Positions 54,894-64,000 of a DNA stretch of 64,000 nt are shown piece by piece. The notes beneath the pieces are model-generated. The model saw only the letters and a list, made by a program, of their open reading frames with translations. It was not told the origin of the DNA and did not search any database. Every line of letters begins with the position of its first letter. Positions within the stretch are counted from its first letter, which is position 1. The position numbers were made by a program, and so were the translations under genes. Source of the stretch: Clostridium peptidivorans (GTDB lineage Bacteria > Bacillota > Clostridia > Clostridiales > Clostridiaceae); assembly GCF_900205925.1 (NCBI RefSeq), contig NZ_OAOD01000002.1, forward strand, positions 230,752-294,751, read 5' to 3'.

Positions 54894-55178
54894 AAAAAAA
54901 CAGACTTCTCTCCTCACTGGAGCGAAAAGTCCGTTCGCGGTACCATCCAAATTTATAACTCATTTAAATAACGACATTACGCCGGCACAGCCTACTATCA
55001 TATAAACTACTTCTCATTTTTCGAAGTAGTAATCACTAAATCACAAATTTAGGATGTCAAAATATGATTTCAACCTGCAACTCAAGGGTGAATTTCAACA
55101 TAGGTTTAGTTTATGGGCTTTCACCTTTTCCCACTCTCTTTTAAACATTCTATTGTTTACTTGTCCCTATCACTGTTT
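54894..55178 (-). ncRNA. T-box leader 3 (promoter-proximal)
   Basis: The third full T-box, first to be transcribed. The specifier context is TTGAAATCATATT (AUC). The terminator stem CGGACTT/AAGTCTG has one changed pair but a T-run of six or more. Three copies in series mean three independent tRNA-dependent decisions before the importer. Confidence 0.9.
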
Positions 55179-55223
55179 TATAAATATTCACTTGTAATAA
55201 TTTTCTCAAAATTTATTATAAAC

Positions 55224-55252
55224 AATTTATCATACTTATTAATCAATGTCAA
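55224..55252 (-). promoter_or_regulatory. Sigma-A-type promoter of the T-box operon
   Basis: On the minus strand, -35 TTGACA (55247-55252) and -10 TAAATT (55224-55229) with exactly 17 bp between. It lies about 45 bp upstream of the first T-box. Confidence 0.55.
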
Positions 55253-55305
55253 CAATATTTTTTCAATTTTTATAGATAAATTTCTTGTATCTATGTCACA
55301 AATAA

Positions 55306-55330
55306 AAAGGAGCTGAAATTCAGCTCCTTT
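55306..55330 (-). terminator. Terminator of the spore-protein gene
   Basis: AAAGGAGCTGAA pairs with TTCAGCTCCTTT just after the stop codon of the gene at 55341. Confidence 0.85.
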
Positions 55331-55340
55331 CATCTGTCAA

Positions 55341-55541
55341 CTATCTTAAATTGCTTTCGTAAGCTTCTACCATTTTCTTAACCATCTGTCCGCCTACTGA
55401 TCCTGCTTCTCTTGAAGTTAAATCTCCATTGTATCCCTGTTTAAGATTAACTCCTACTTCGTTAGCTGCTTCCATTTTAAATCTGTTTAAACCTTCTTTA
55501 GCTTCTGGTACTAATGCTCTGTTACTACTTCTATTTGCCAT
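55341..55541 (-). CDS. Alpha/beta-type small acid-soluble spore protein
   Basis: 66 residues, the classical SASP that coats and protects spore DNA. GPR cleavage site in NRFKMEAANEVGV (cut after Glu in MEAAN region), then VNLKQGYNGDLTSREAGSVGGQMVKKMVEAYE. Strong AAAGGAGG site. Expected to be under forespore sigma-G control. A divergent relative is at 43559. Confidence 0.95.
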   Translation of the reverse strand: MANRSSNRALVPEAKEGLNRFKMEAANEVGVNLKQGYNGDLTSREAGSVGGQMVKKMVEAYESNLR

Positions 55542-55709
55542 GATAAATTCCTCCTTTAATTTAAGTTGTATTAAGTAATAATCATTGTTGTAATATTAAT
55601 ATTACCTATTTGAAAATTAATACACTATTAAATTGGTGGAAACTCATCCATTAGGTACCATAAAAGCCATATTTAGAAGCATCATTTTTCATTTATTATT
55701 GATTTTATT

Positions 55710-56606
55710 CTAATAATTAAAATTATATTTTTTTAAAATAGAAATTGGCATTTCCATTCTTGAAGTTTTTAAAGGGTCTACAATTTGACAAATTCTTAAA
55801 TTACCAACAAGAGATAAAAGCATAGCAGCTTCATTACAATTTATGCTTAAATTTTCAGTCATAAACTTATGCATATTATAAGTTGCTATTTTTGATGCTT
55901 CATCTAAGGTTTTTGCTGAAGCTATAGTCATTATATCTTCTCCTTGAATAAGCATAGGAAGTGGCATAGTTTTTCCCTTTAAAACATTTATCTTAACTTC
56001 TACTTCCCCTGGTATTTCAAGTCCGCATATAGCAACTTCACCATCTCCCATTACAGCATGAAGATCTCCAATGGATAGCAATGCTCCTTCCACATTTACA
56101 GGAAGATAAAGTATTGATCCTTTTACTATTCTATTGCAATCCATATTTCCACCATGATAATCTGGAACCATATTGTGTATTTCACCTTCTGTTGGTGCAG
56201 TTCCAATGACCCCTATCATAGGATTTATAGAGATTTCTATTTTTTCACTAAACATGGCTTTTCCATCTTTAATAGGTATTTTCTTAATTTGATCATGAGT
56301 AATTATTTCTCCCAAAGCACCTACATTAGGTCTGACTCTCATAGTTCCCTCTTCGGCTACTCTTATATCTAATATTTCTATTTTTAAAATATCAGATATT
56401 TCTGCTCCCTCCACATATAAAGGCCCTGTAGCAGGATTACCAAACTTAGGATTTATACTGCTTCTTTCCTGCTCTTCGCTGCAAATTTGATTTTTATAGC
56501 AATCAAAGGTTTCAAACACTACTGTATCTCCATCTTTAGCAGTTTCTACCCATTTATTTTCCTTTGTCATACTAAACACTGATTTTTCTTTTAAAATTCT
56601 TTTCAT
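55710..56606 (-). CDS. Acetamidase/formamidase family protein
   Basis: A 298-residue amidase of the FmdA/AmdA family, hydrolysing short amides such as formamide or acetamide to ammonia. It has NPATGPLYVEGAEISDILKIEILDI, PNVGALGEI, and GVIGTAPTEGEIHNMVPDYHGGNMDCNRIVKGSILYLPV (in parts), with DLHAVMGDGEVAICGLE. The ATG is preceded by AAGGGGATG. No neighbours point to a specific pathway. Confidence 0.9.
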   Translation of the reverse strand: MKRILKEKSVFSMTKENKWVETAKDGDTVVFETFDCYKNQICSEEQERSSINPKFGNPATGPLYVEGAEISDILKIEILDIRVAEEGTMRVRPNVGALGEIITHDQIKKIPIKDGKAMFSEKIEISINPMIGVIGTAPTEGEIHNMVPDYHGGNMDCNRIVKGSILYLPVNVEGALLSIGDLHAVMGDGEVAICGLEIPGEVEVKINVLKGKTMPLPMLIQGEDIMTIASAKTLDEASKIATYNMHKFMTENLSINCNEAAMLLSLVGNLRICQIVDPLKTSRMEMPISILKKYNFNY

Positions 56607-56744
56607 AAAATATCATCCCCTTAAAAATTAATTTGAACATAATAAAATTATTATATCACATTTAATTTATAAATTTAAAAAGAGCTTGCTTTAAAAAAAC
56701 TAGCTCTTTCTATATCAAATTTATTTTCCTTGTTTGTTTATAAA

Positions 56745-56918
56745 CTAAGCCCTACAGTATCCATTAACCTTTACATAGTCATAAGTTAAGTCACATCCCC
56801 AAGCTACTGCACTATAAATTCCGTCATTTAAGTCAATAACTATATTTATATAATCTTGTTTTAGGATTTTTTCTACTAATTCCTTATTAAATATAGTATT
56901 AGAACCCTTTTTTACAAT
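56745..56918 (-). pseudogene. argJ: argJ 3' remnant (C-terminal about 57 codons)
   Basis: Minus-strand translation gives SSHKIVKKGSNTIFNKELVEKI...VIDLNDGIYSAVAWGCDLTYDYVKVNGYCRA-stop. This is the C-terminus of bifunctional ornithine acetyltransferase / glutamate N-acetyltransferase (normally about 400 residues). The 5' part is gone. At about 56918-56921 the sequence passes directly into an argD fragment of opposite polarity. Confidence 0.85.
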
Positions 56919-56921
56919 TTT

Positions 56922-57428
56922 ATGGGAAGATTGGGCGAGCTTTTTGCTTATAAAAAATTTAATGTAATCCCAGATGTTATATGTATTGCTAAAGCCTTGG
57001 GTGGTGGTTTTCCAATTGGTGCTTTTATTGCTAACGAAAAAACTTCCAAAGCTTTAGTACCTGGTGACCACGGCAGTACCTTTGGTGGAAATCCTCTTGG
57101 ATGTGCTGTCTCTTTGGCTGTTTTAAATGAACTAATTGAAGGCGGTATTATTTCTACAGTAGCTTCGAAAGAAATGTATATAAAAGAAAAGCTAAATGAA
57201 CTTAAAAATAAATATAATGTTATAGATGAAATAAAAGGAATCGGCTTATTAATTGGAATAAGCATCAACACGAATCCAAAAGAACTTATGAATTTATGCT
57301 TTAAAAAAGGTCTTCTTGTAGTAACAACTGGAACTGATGTTATCAGATTACTTCCTCCTCTTAATGTTACAATACAAGAAATAGATGAGGCTGTTAATAT
57401 ACTTGAATTAGTTATGAAAGAACTATAA
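56922..57428 (+). pseudogene. argD: argD 3' remnant (acetylornithine aminotransferase, C-terminal part)
   Basis: 168 codons matching the C-terminal 40% of ArgD: MGRLGELFAYKKFNVIPDVICIAKALGGGFPIGA, with the PLP lysine (AKALGGG), then HGSTFGGNPLGCAVSLAVL and RLLPPLNVTIQEIDEAVNIL. The N-terminal 220 or so residues are missing, and no ribosome site precedes the first Met. Its orientation is opposite to argF and to the argJ remnant, so a rearrangement, not simple truncation, is indicated. Confidence 0.85.
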
Positions 57429-57450
57429 AATAATTATACTATTGCATTAC

Positions 57451-57479
57451 AAAAGGGAGAGCGTGAGGCTCTCCCTTTT
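57451..57479. terminator. Terminator between the argD remnant and argF
   Basis: AAAAGGGAGAGC/GCTCTCCCTTTT with loop GTGAG, a strong 12-bp stem with T-runs on both sides. It serves argF-carB-carA on the minus strand. Confidence 0.88.
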
Positions 57480-57508
57480 AAATCTTTATAAATAATAAGT
57501 TATTTATC

Positions 57509-58423
57509 TTATAACAACAATGCCATCACTGCTTTTTGAACATGTAATCTATTTTCTGCCTCATCAAATACAAGAGATTGTGGACCATCAATAACCTCCG
57601 AAGTTACCTCATAGCCCCTATAGGCAGGAAGGCAATGAAGAAATATTGCATCTTTCTTTGCCATTGAAAAAAGCTCTCCATTTACCTGATAAGGTTTGAA
57701 TATCTGTATTCTTTTCTCTTTCTCTTCTTCCTGACCCATACTTACCCAAGTATCGGTGTAAACTACATCTGCATCCTTTACCGCTTCCATAGGATCTTCT
57801 GTAATGGTTATATTTACTCCTGCAAGCTTAGCCTCCTCCTTTGCGTTTTTAATTATTTCTGCATCGCATTCATATCCCTTAGGTGTAGCAATTGCTATAT
57901 CCATTCCAACCTTGCTGCAGCCGTAAAGAAGCGAATGAGCAATGTTATTTCCATCACCTACATAAGCAAGCTTAAGTGCATTAAACTTTGACTTACTCTC
58001 ATAAATAGTTAAAAGGTCTGCTAAAATCTGACATGGATGAAATAGATCCGTTAATCCATTTATTATAGGTATGGTCCCATACTTTGCAAGATCCTCTACG
58101 TCACTTTGTTTATAAGTTCTTATCATGATTCCATCCACATATCTTGAAAGCACTTTAGCTGTATCTTCAATAGTTTCTCCTCTTCCAAGCTGTATATCTT
58201 GAGCACTTAAAAATAATGGATATCCACCTAACTGAACCATTCCAACCTCAAAAGAAACCCTTGTTCTAGTAGATGACTTGGTAAAAATCATACCTAAGGT
58301 CTTTTCTTTTAAAATCTTATGCTCTATGTCATTTTGGAGCTCATACTTTAGTTTTTTAGCCATCTTAAGTATATTTAAAATCTCTTCTGTAGTTAAATCC
58401 TTTAAACTTAATAAATGCTTCAT
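57509..58423 (-). CDS. argF: Ornithine carbamoyltransferase
   Basis: A 304-residue trimeric enzyme: ornithine + carbamoyl phosphate to citrulline. Carbamoyl-phosphate motif STRTRVSFE (residues 52-60), HPCQILADL (131-139), ornithine loop DTWVSMGQEEE, and HCLPAYRG. It may act in biosynthesis or as the catabolic enzyme of the arginine deiminase route; sequence alone does not decide. It follows carB by 23 bp in one operon, and upstream arginine genes next to it are decayed. Confidence 0.95.
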   Translation of the reverse strand: MKHLLSLKDLTTEEILNILKMAKKLKYELQNDIEHKILKEKTLGMIFTKSSTRTRVSFEVGMVQLGGYPLFLSAQDIQLGRGETIEDTAKVLSRYVDGIMIRTYKQSDVEDLAKYGTIPIINGLTDLFHPCQILADLLTIYESKSKFNALKLAYVGDGNNIAHSLLYGCSKVGMDIAIATPKGYECDAEIIKNAKEEAKLAGVNITITEDPMEAVKDADVVYTDTWVSMGQEEEKEKRIQIFKPYQVNGELFSMAKKDAIFLHCLPAYRGYEVTSEVIDGPQSLVFDEAENRLHVQKAVMALLL

Positions 58424-58446
58424 TCTCCCATCCCCTTTTAATTATC

Positions 58447-61400
58447 TTAATATCGATCTAGCGAATATATTTCAATTTCATCCTTTTCATTTAAGCTATT
58501 CAAAGACCTTACAATTGCTTTTACAGTATCTAAAGATGTTATACATGGCAAGTTATATTCCATAGCAGTACGTCTAAGCCAAAAACCTTCTCTAGAGCTT
58601 ATCTTCCCCTTTGTAGGAGTATTTATTATCATTTGAAGTTTATTTGCCTTAATCCACTGACTAACTTCTTTCATTGGTATCAAATTAATATCTATTTCTT
58701 GTTCCTTTAAGTAAGCATAAGTATTTTCTGTTGCAAACAACTTATATCCTAAATTTACAAGCTCTTTTGAAAGCTTAGTGCTCTCTTTTTTATCCCTTTC
58801 TGCTATAGATAAAAGTACATTTCCTTCTTTTAAGAACCTAATACCTGAAGCTAAAAGTCCTTTATATAATGCTTTGCCAAAATTTTTATCCACACCCATT
58901 ACTTCTCCAGTAGATTTCATTTCGGGGCCTAAAAAAGTATCTACCATGGTAAGCTTTGAGAATGAAAATACAGGAACTTTTACAGCTACTAAAGAGCTTT
59001 CCTCTGCCAGGCCTGGTTTATATCCCATATTCTCTAAGTTGTTTCCTAAAATAATATCAGTAGCTAGTTTAACCATAGGTATACCCGTGACCTTTGTAAG
59101 TATTGGTACTGTTCTGCTAGCTCTTGGATTTACTTCTATGATATGAACCTTATCTTCTTCATCTATAACAAATTGAATATTAAATAATCCCTTTATTTTT
59201 AATGCCTTTGCTAATTTTATAGTGTAATCAACAATTACTTCCTTAGTGTCTTTACTTAAGCTTATTGGAGGGTATACCGACATGCTATCTCCAGAATGTA
59301 CTCCTGCTCTTTCTATATGTTCCATTATTCCAGGTATTAAAACATTCTCTCCATCCGAAATTCCATCTGCTTCTACTTCTTTTCCCATTATATATTTATC
59401 TATAAGTACTGGATGCTCCTTAGAAGCATCCACTGCAAGCTTCATATATTCTTGTATTTCTTTATCGCTATAAACTATTTCCATAGCTCTTCCTCCTATT
59501 ACATAAGAGGGTCTTACTAAGACTGGATATCCAATTTTATTTGCTATGCTTAAAGCATCCTCTACACAATGGGCAGTACTTCCATTTGGTATTGGTATAT
59601 GAAGACTTTTCAGCAATTTAAGGAACTTATCTCTATCCTCAGCCATATCTATATTCTCTAAATCAGTTCCTAAAATCTTAACACCAGCTTTTTCAAGTGG
59701 AGCTGCAAGATTTATGGCAGTTTGCCCTCCAAACTGTGCTATTACTCCCATAGGTTTTTCTCTTTCGATAATATCTAAAACACTTTCACTTGTAAGCGGC
59801 TCAAAATACAATCCATCAGAAATATCAAAATCAGTGCTTACTGTTTCCGGATTATTGTTTATAATTATTGATTTAATTCCTTTTTCTTTAAGAGTTTGTA
59901 CTGAATGAACACTACAATAGTCAAACTCAATTCCTTGACCTATTCTTATAGGTCCTGACCCTATTACTATAACTTTTTCTCTACTACTTACCTCTGCATC
60001 ATTCTTTTCTTCATAGGTAGAATAATAATAAGGTGTAGTAGCTTCAAATTCCCCAGCACAAGTATCTACCATCTTGTATACCGGACGAAGATTAAGTTCT
60101 TTTCTTTTTTTAGTAACTTCTTCTGTAGATACGTTAAGTAAATTTCCGATGTATGCATCTCCAAAACCAATTTTTTTAGCTCTATTCATAAGTTCATAAC
60201 CTATTGTTTCAATGCTATGATTCTTTATCTCTTCTGCTAAAGTTACAATTTTTTGGAGTTTTTTAATAAAGAAATAATCTATCTTAGTTATATTAATGAT
60301 TTTTTCTACAGACACTCCCCTTTGAAGAGCTTTTGATATGGCAAATATTCTTTCATCACTTTGATCTTTAATAAACTCTATAAGTTCATCTATGGATTTA
60401 TCTTCAAAAAGCTCTAGACCTAGCTGATAATCTAGCTTTACATCTAACGAATCTATTGCTTTTAGAAGAGATTCCTCAAAGTTTCTTCCAATTGCCATAA
60501 CTTCGCCTGTGGCTTTCATTTGAGTTCCAAGCGTACGATTTGCATCTCTAAACTTATCAAAAGGCCATCTTGGTACTTTTGTTACTACATAATCCAGTGC
60601 AGGCTCAAAGCAAGCATAAGTATTTTCTGTAATAGAATTTTTTATTTCATCAAGATTTAATCCAAGAGCAATTTTTGCTGTAATCCTAGCAATTGGGTAA
60701 CCAGTAGCCTTAGATGCTAATGCACTAGAACGGCTTACTCTAGGATTTACCTCTATAACCACATACTCCTTACTATTTGGATTTAGTGCAAACTGTATAT
60801 TACATCCTCCATTAATCTTAAGTGCACGAATTATTTTTATAGACGCAGTTCTAAGCATTTGATACTCAACATCACTTAAGGTCTGACTAGGTGCCACTAC
60901 TATACTATCTCCTGTATGAACACCTACTGGATCGAAATTTTCCATATTACATATTACAATACAGTTATCTGCATTATCTCTCATAATCTCATATTCAATT
61001 TCTTTAAAGCCAGCTACACTTTGCTCCACTAATATCTGATGTATCATACTTAGCTTTAACCCGCGACTGGCGATATCTTTAAACTCATCTAAATTGTTGG
61101 CTATTCCCCCAACAGTTCCTCCTAAGGTATAGGCAGGCCTAATAATTATAGGAAATCCTACTTTCTTTGCAAAATTTACTCCCTCTTCCAAAGTGGTTAC
61201 TATACTACTAACTGCTACTTTTTCACCTACTTCTTCCATGGTTGCTTTAAATAATTCTCTGTCCTCTGCCCTTTTTATAGATTCAAGTGTTGTACCTAAG
61301 AGTTTTACGTTAAGTTCTTCTAAGATTCCATCCTCGGAAAGTTCTACTGCCATATTAAGCGCTGTTTGCCCTCCAATAGATGCTAATATGCCATCAGGTC

Positions 61401-61644
61401 TCTCCTTATAAATAATCTTTTTTATAAAATCTAATGTAATAGGCTCTATATATACTTTATCCGCTACATCTACATCCGTCATAATGGTTGCTGGGTTACT
61501 ATTTATAAGAACAACCTCTACTCCCTCCTCTTTTAATGACCTGCAAGCTTGTGTACCGGAATAATCAAATTCTGCCGCCTGTCCTATAACAATAGGCCCC
61601 GAACCTATAACCATAACCTTCTTTATATCTTCTCTTTTAGGCAT
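58447..61644 (-). CDS. carB: Carbamoyl-phosphate synthase large subunit
   Basis: 1065 residues, full length. Two homologous ATP-grasp halves ([25 protein letters not shown] and [24 protein letters not shown] mark each N-terminus) and a C-terminal allosteric MGS-like domain. Makes carbamoyl phosphate from ammonia (delivered by CarA), bicarbonate and 2 ATP for arginine and pyrimidines. Overlaps carA by 8 bp. Confidence 0.97.
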   Translation of the reverse strand: MPKREDIKKVMVIGSGPIVIGQAAEFDYSGTQACRSLKEEGVEVVLINSNPATIMTDVDVADKVYIEPITLDFIKKIIYKERPDGILASIGGQTALNMAVELSEDGILEELNVKLLGTTLESIKRAEDRELFKATMEEVGEKVAVSSIVTTLEEGVNFAKKVGFPIIIRPAYTLGGTVGGIANNLDEFKDIASRGLKLSMIHQILVEQSVAGFKEIEYEIMRDNADNCIVICNMENFDPVGVHTGDSIVVAPSQTLSDVEYQMLRTASIKIIRALKINGGCNIQFALNPNSKEYVVIEVNPRVSRSSALASKATGYPIARITAKIALGLNLDEIKNSITENTYACFEPALDYVVTKVPRWPFDKFRDANRTLGTQMKATGEVMAIGRNFEESLLKAIDSLDVKLDYQLGLELFEDKSIDELIEFIKDQSDERIFAISKALQRGVSVEKIINITKIDYFFIKKLQKIVTLAEEIKNHSIETIGYELMNRAKKIGFGDAYIGNLLNVSTEEVTKKRKELNLRPVYKMVDTCAGEFEATTPYYYSTYEEKNDAEVSSREKVIVIGSGPIRIGQGIEFDYCSVHSVQTLKEKGIKSIIINNNPETVSTDFDISDGLYFEPLTSESVLDIIEREKPMGVIAQFGGQTAINLAAPLEKAGVKILGTDLENIDMAEDRDKFLKLLKSLHIPIPNGSTAHCVEDALSIANKIGYPVLVRPSYVIGGRAMEIVYSDKEIQEYMKLAVDASKEHPVLIDKYIMGKEVEADGISDGENVLIPGIMEHIERAGVHSGDSMSVYPPISLSKDTKEVIVDYTIKLAKALKIKGLFNIQFVIDEEDKVHIIEVNPRASRTVPILTKVTGIPMVKLATDIILGNNLENMGYKPGLAEESSLVAVKVPVFSFSKLTMVDTFLGPEMKSTGEVMGVDKNFGKALYKGLLASGIRFLKEGNVLLSIAERDKKESTKLSKELVNLGYKLFATENTYAYLKEQEIDINLIPMKEVSQWIKANKLQMIINTPTKGKISSREGFWLRRTAMEYNLPCITSLDTVKAIVRSLNSLNEKDEIEIYSLDRY

Positions 61645-62710
61645 TAAGCTGCACCTCCATCATTTGAATAAATTCATCAAAAACATAAGCCGAATCCTGA
61701 GGACCTGGAGCAGCTTCTGGATGATATTGTATACTTAAGATTGGATATTTCTTATGTCTAAAACCTTCAATAGTACCATCATTAACATTTATATGAGTAA
61801 TTTCAACTTCATTGCTGATACTTTCTTCAAGGGCATAACGATGGTTTTGCGAAGTGATATATATTCTTCCTGTAATTAAATCTTTTACTGGATGATTTCC
61901 TCCATGATGACCAAACTTTAATTTATATGTCTTTCCTCCTAAAGAACTTCCTAAAAGCTGATGTCCAAGACAAATACCCATAATAGGCTTTTTACCAATT
62001 ATCTTTTTAATATTCTCTAAAGCATCAGTTAAGTCCTTAGGATCTCCTGGTCCATTAGATAGAAGAATGCCATCAGGTTTTATAGATAAGATTTCTTCTG
62101 CTGAAGAATCTGATGGGAATACATAAATATCGCAATCTCTGTTTTTTAGATTTCTTAAGATATTTTCCTTTATTCCAAAATCTATTACAGCAACTTTTTT
62201 ACCCTTGCCTTCAATTTTATACATCTTTTTAGTACTTACTTCCTTAACAAGTTCTCTTTTAACTAATACTTTTTCTTTAATATTATTAATTTGCTTATGT
62301 ATATCAAAACACTCAGTAGAAATTATTCCAAACATACTCCCAAAACTTCTAATATGTTTTGTAAGTGCTCTTGTATCTATATCTTTTATCCCTACAATCC
62401 CGTGTTTTATAAGATACTCTTCCGCTCCCATAATGCATCTCCAATTACTTGGATCATCACAGCTCTCCTTAACAATGAAACCCTCAACATGAGGTTTAAT
62501 AGATTCATTATCAATATCATTAAATCCATAATTTCCGATAAGTGGATAGGTCATTGTTACTATTTGACCATTATATGATGGATCTGTACGAATTTCTTGA
62601 TATCCCGTCATACAGGTATTGAAAACTACTTCTCCAAAACCCTCTCCCTTTGAACCAAATGATTTTCCAATAAAATAACTACCATCTTGTAATACAAGTA
62701 TCGCCTTCAT
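61637..62710 (-). CDS. carA: Carbamoyl-phosphate synthase small subunit (glutamine amidotransferase)
   Basis: 357 residues. N-terminal CPSase domain ([23 protein letters not shown], in parts) and C-terminal class I amidotransferase with nucleophile Cys in [11 protein letters not shown] and the His/Glu dyad in [14 protein letters not shown]. First gene of carA-carB-argF. A weak ArgR-like box lies about 200 bp upstream. Confidence 0.97.
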   Translation of the reverse strand: MKAILVLQDGSYFIGKSFGSKGEGFGEVVFNTCMTGYQEIRTDPSYNGQIVTMTYPLIGNYGFNDIDNESIKPHVEGFIVKESCDDPSNWRCIMGAEEYLIKHGIVGIKDIDTRALTKHIRSFGSMFGIISTECFDIHKQINNIKEKVLVKRELVKEVSTKKMYKIEGKGKKVAVIDFGIKENILRNLKNRDCDIYVFPSDSSAEEILSIKPDGILLSNGPGDPKDLTDALENIKKIIGKKPIMGICLGHQLLGSSLGGKTYKLKFGHHGGNHPVKDLITGRIYITSQNHRYALEESISNEVEITHINVNDGTIEGFRHKKYPILSIQYHPEAAPGPQDSAYVFDEFIQMMEVQLNA

Positions 62711-63072
62711 ACATATACCTCATTTCTATATTAAGACTTGCATAATTATTAATGTGATATTTTTATTAACATTGATATATACGCTTCTACACATTGGCAT
62801 ATAATATATTTCAATATAACTTTAATATATATCCACTCTGTATTTTAATAATCATACATAATATAGAATAAAAATGCAATATACTTGGAATAAATATTAA
62901 TTTATATTGTATATATATTCATTATTGTTTGTATTGAGACTTATATCATGAGTAGTAATATAGAATTTTTTTGAACTTTTACTTAAAGAGGAAGGTTGGG
63001 ATTTATATCTGCAATTTCACTATTTTTTAATTACTCATTAAATTAAAACAAAACCATGTTATTTAAAATTTA
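62711..63072. other. 362-bp gap upstream of carA
   Basis: AT-rich untranslated region containing the likely carAB-argF promoter. I see no PyrR/attenuator hairpin. The only suggestive site is the ArgR-like box at 62906. It ends at the IS1595-like element. Confidence 0.4.
62906..62923. promoter_or_regulatory. Possible ArgR box upstream of carA
   Basis: ATTGTATATATATTCATT fits the loose palindromic arginine-repressor pattern TNTGNATWWWWATNCANA on inspection. In such AT-rich DNA chance matches are common, so this is tentative. Confidence 0.3.
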
Positions 63073-63106
63073 GGCTCTGTTAGACTAAATTGTTGATATG
63101 CAACAT

Positions 63107-63137
63107 AAAAAATAAGGTAGTTGCCTACCTTATTTTT
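63107..63137 (-). terminator. Terminator of the DUF3784 gene
   Basis: AAATAAGGTAG pairs with CTACCTTATTT around TTGC, overlapping the stop codon of the DUF3784 gene inside the mobile element. Confidence 0.75.
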
Positions 63138-63444
63138 TTCTTTCAAACCGATTTCCTGTATTTGCATATATTATTACAAAGATTATTGAAACAATAAGTA
63201 ACGTAATTCCAACTTTGAACAATATCTTCATCATCAAGATATCACTTAACACGAATAATGTTATACAAAAAGCAATCACAAACATAAATTTTCCCATGAA
63301 TTTGCATAAAGATATTACATCGTATTTTTTCTTTTCTTCCTTACTCATAGTGTTAAATCCTGCTATTAAAAATGACCATTTACCTAATGATAACATTATA
63401 CCTACAATCACAAATAAAGCAATCATCAATATTTTACCAACCAT
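63130..63444 (-). CDS. Small membrane protein, DUF3784 family
   Basis: 104 residues, three membrane segments, with the family feature GKWSFLIAGFNTMSKEEKKKYD near 22-43. Function unknown; DUF3784 proteins often accompany mobile or defence-like contexts in Firmicutes. It is the passenger of the IS1595-like element. A ribosome site AGGTGATTTT precedes the ATG. Confidence 0.8.
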   Translation of the reverse strand: MVGKILMIALFVIVGIMLSLGKWSFLIAGFNTMSKEEKKKYDVISLCKFMGKFMFVIAFCITLFVLSDILMMKILFKVGITLLIVSIIFVIIYANTGNRFERKK

Positions 63445-63536
63445 AAAATCACCTCACAATAAATTATGCTTAACAACATAGTCTCATATAACTTATTATA
63501 AAGAGTTTTATATTATATTTCAATTTTCTGCAAATA

Positions 63537-63781
63537 TTATTCAAAATTTGGTTTTCTATTTTTATATCCTTCGATTTTAGTATCAACAAATGGAATTACA
63601 CTATGAATGAGCATATTTTTGTCTTTATAACTTCTTTATCATTATTGAAACTTTGTAGCCACTTGTACCAACTCATGTGGTTCGGTAAAAATTTAGTAGA
63701 TACCCCTTTAAATCTGTACATCCAAATTTTAAGGTTGCTGTGTAGTGAATTTACATGGCTTATATGGTAAAGCATACTTTG
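63537..63781 (-). pseudogene. C-terminal fragment of an IS1595-family transposase
   Basis: By hand translation: SMLYHISHVNSLHSNLKIWMYRFKGVSTKFLPNHMSWYKWLQ, which resembles the C-terminal signature of IS1595-type DDE transposases (NSLHSxLKxWxxRFxGVxTKYLxNYLxW). A frameshift near residue 60 is followed by HSVIPFVDTKIEGYKNRKPNFE-stop. The catalytic domain is absent. Confidence 0.75.
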
Positions 63782-63830
63782 TTAAATCATTAAATATCAA
63801 CATTATTGTCTAACAGAGCCAAAATTCAAA

Positions 63831-63860
63831 AAAGCGCATCAAGTATACTTGATGCGCTTT
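63831..63860. terminator. Terminator directly downstream of 16S rRNA
   Basis: A perfect 30-bp palindrome (half-site AAAGCGCATCAAGTA), followed by TTTTTTG-ATTTT in the minus direction. It lies about 90 bp after the 16S 3' end. No 23S or 5S sequence occurs between. Confidence 0.88.
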
Positions 63861-63942
63861 TAACTATTCACCGATTACCAAAAGGTCTCTCAAAATTAAA
63901 CAGAGAATGAAACCTTCAAGAAAGCTCATCGCTTCTTGTCGA

Positions 63943-64000
<58 letters not shown>

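Larger units (their letters stand above)
63073..63820. mobile_element. Non-autonomous IS1595-like element carrying a DUF3784 gene
   Basis: Terminal inverted repeats at 63073-63099 and 63794-63820 match at 24 of 27 positions (both begin GGCTCTGTTAGAC). Flanks AAAATTTA and AAAATTCA form an 8-bp target duplication with one mismatch, the size IS1595-type elements make. Inside are a 104-residue DUF3784 gene and a C-terminal transposase fragment. No intact transposase remains. Confidence 0.82.

Overview
The window is a very AT-rich, densely coding stretch of a low-GC, spore-forming, anaerobic Firmicute, most likely Clostridium sensu stricto. Supporting signs are strong AGGAGG ribosome sites, two small acid-soluble spore proteins, a spore-coat transglutaminase, a clostripain-type protease, an in-frame UGA selenoprotein, T-box and TPP leaders, and the 3' end of a 16S rRNA at the right edge.

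Layout. 1-3.5 kb: the 5' two-thirds or so of recJ and three unknown coiled-coil or membrane proteins. 3.6-15.4 kb: housekeeping and redox genes, namely an M29 aminopeptidase, a lipoprotein, lgt, an iron-regulated DUF3793 gene, csp, a HesB-like selenoprotein, two thioredoxins, msrB, mgtC, two PH-domain proteins, hemerythrin and an M24 peptidase. 15.6-21.6 kb: membrane proteins and a TPP-riboswitch-controlled thiamin salvage operon (tenA, thiZ, thiX, thiY), then a nitroreductase and an ECF S component. 21.9-39.9 kb: an accessory-rich stretch holding a spore transglutaminase pair, a TSUP permease with an ATT start, an iron alcohol dehydrogenase, aspartate 4-decarboxylase, a regulator plus two membrane genes, a clostripain-like protease and several stress or resistance-type genes. 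This stretch is punctuated by four copies of an unrecognised palindromic repeat: three full elements of about 780 bp and one 244-bp solo arm. 39.9-47 kb: recQ, a decayed gtrA/glycosyltransferase pair, a spore protein, csp, an APC permease and an exonuclease. 47-55.2 kb: a MacAB-like export cassette and an ABC importer preceded by three tandem T-box leaders. 55.3-62.7 kb: a spore protein, an amidase, and arginine/pyrimidine genes (carA, carB, argF) beside truncated argJ and argD fused tail-outwards. 63-64 kb: an IS1595-like remnant carrying a DUF3784 gene, then a 16S rRNA end followed directly by a terminator.

How the genes work together. Thiamin-pyrimidine salvage is under TPP control. An amino-acid importer appears to sense uncharged tRNA, with AUC (Ile) as the best specifier reading. 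carAB-argF survive while upstream arginine synthesis has decayed, so carbamoyl phosphate and citrulline chemistry is probably kept without de novo ornithine synthesis from this locus. The most unusual content is the repeat family. Each full copy has two palindromic arms of about 240 bp in inverted orientation around a structured core of about 290 bp. Arm sequences differ between copies by pairing-preserving changes, and the right end of every copy lies 6-15 bp past the stop codon of a minus-strand gene.
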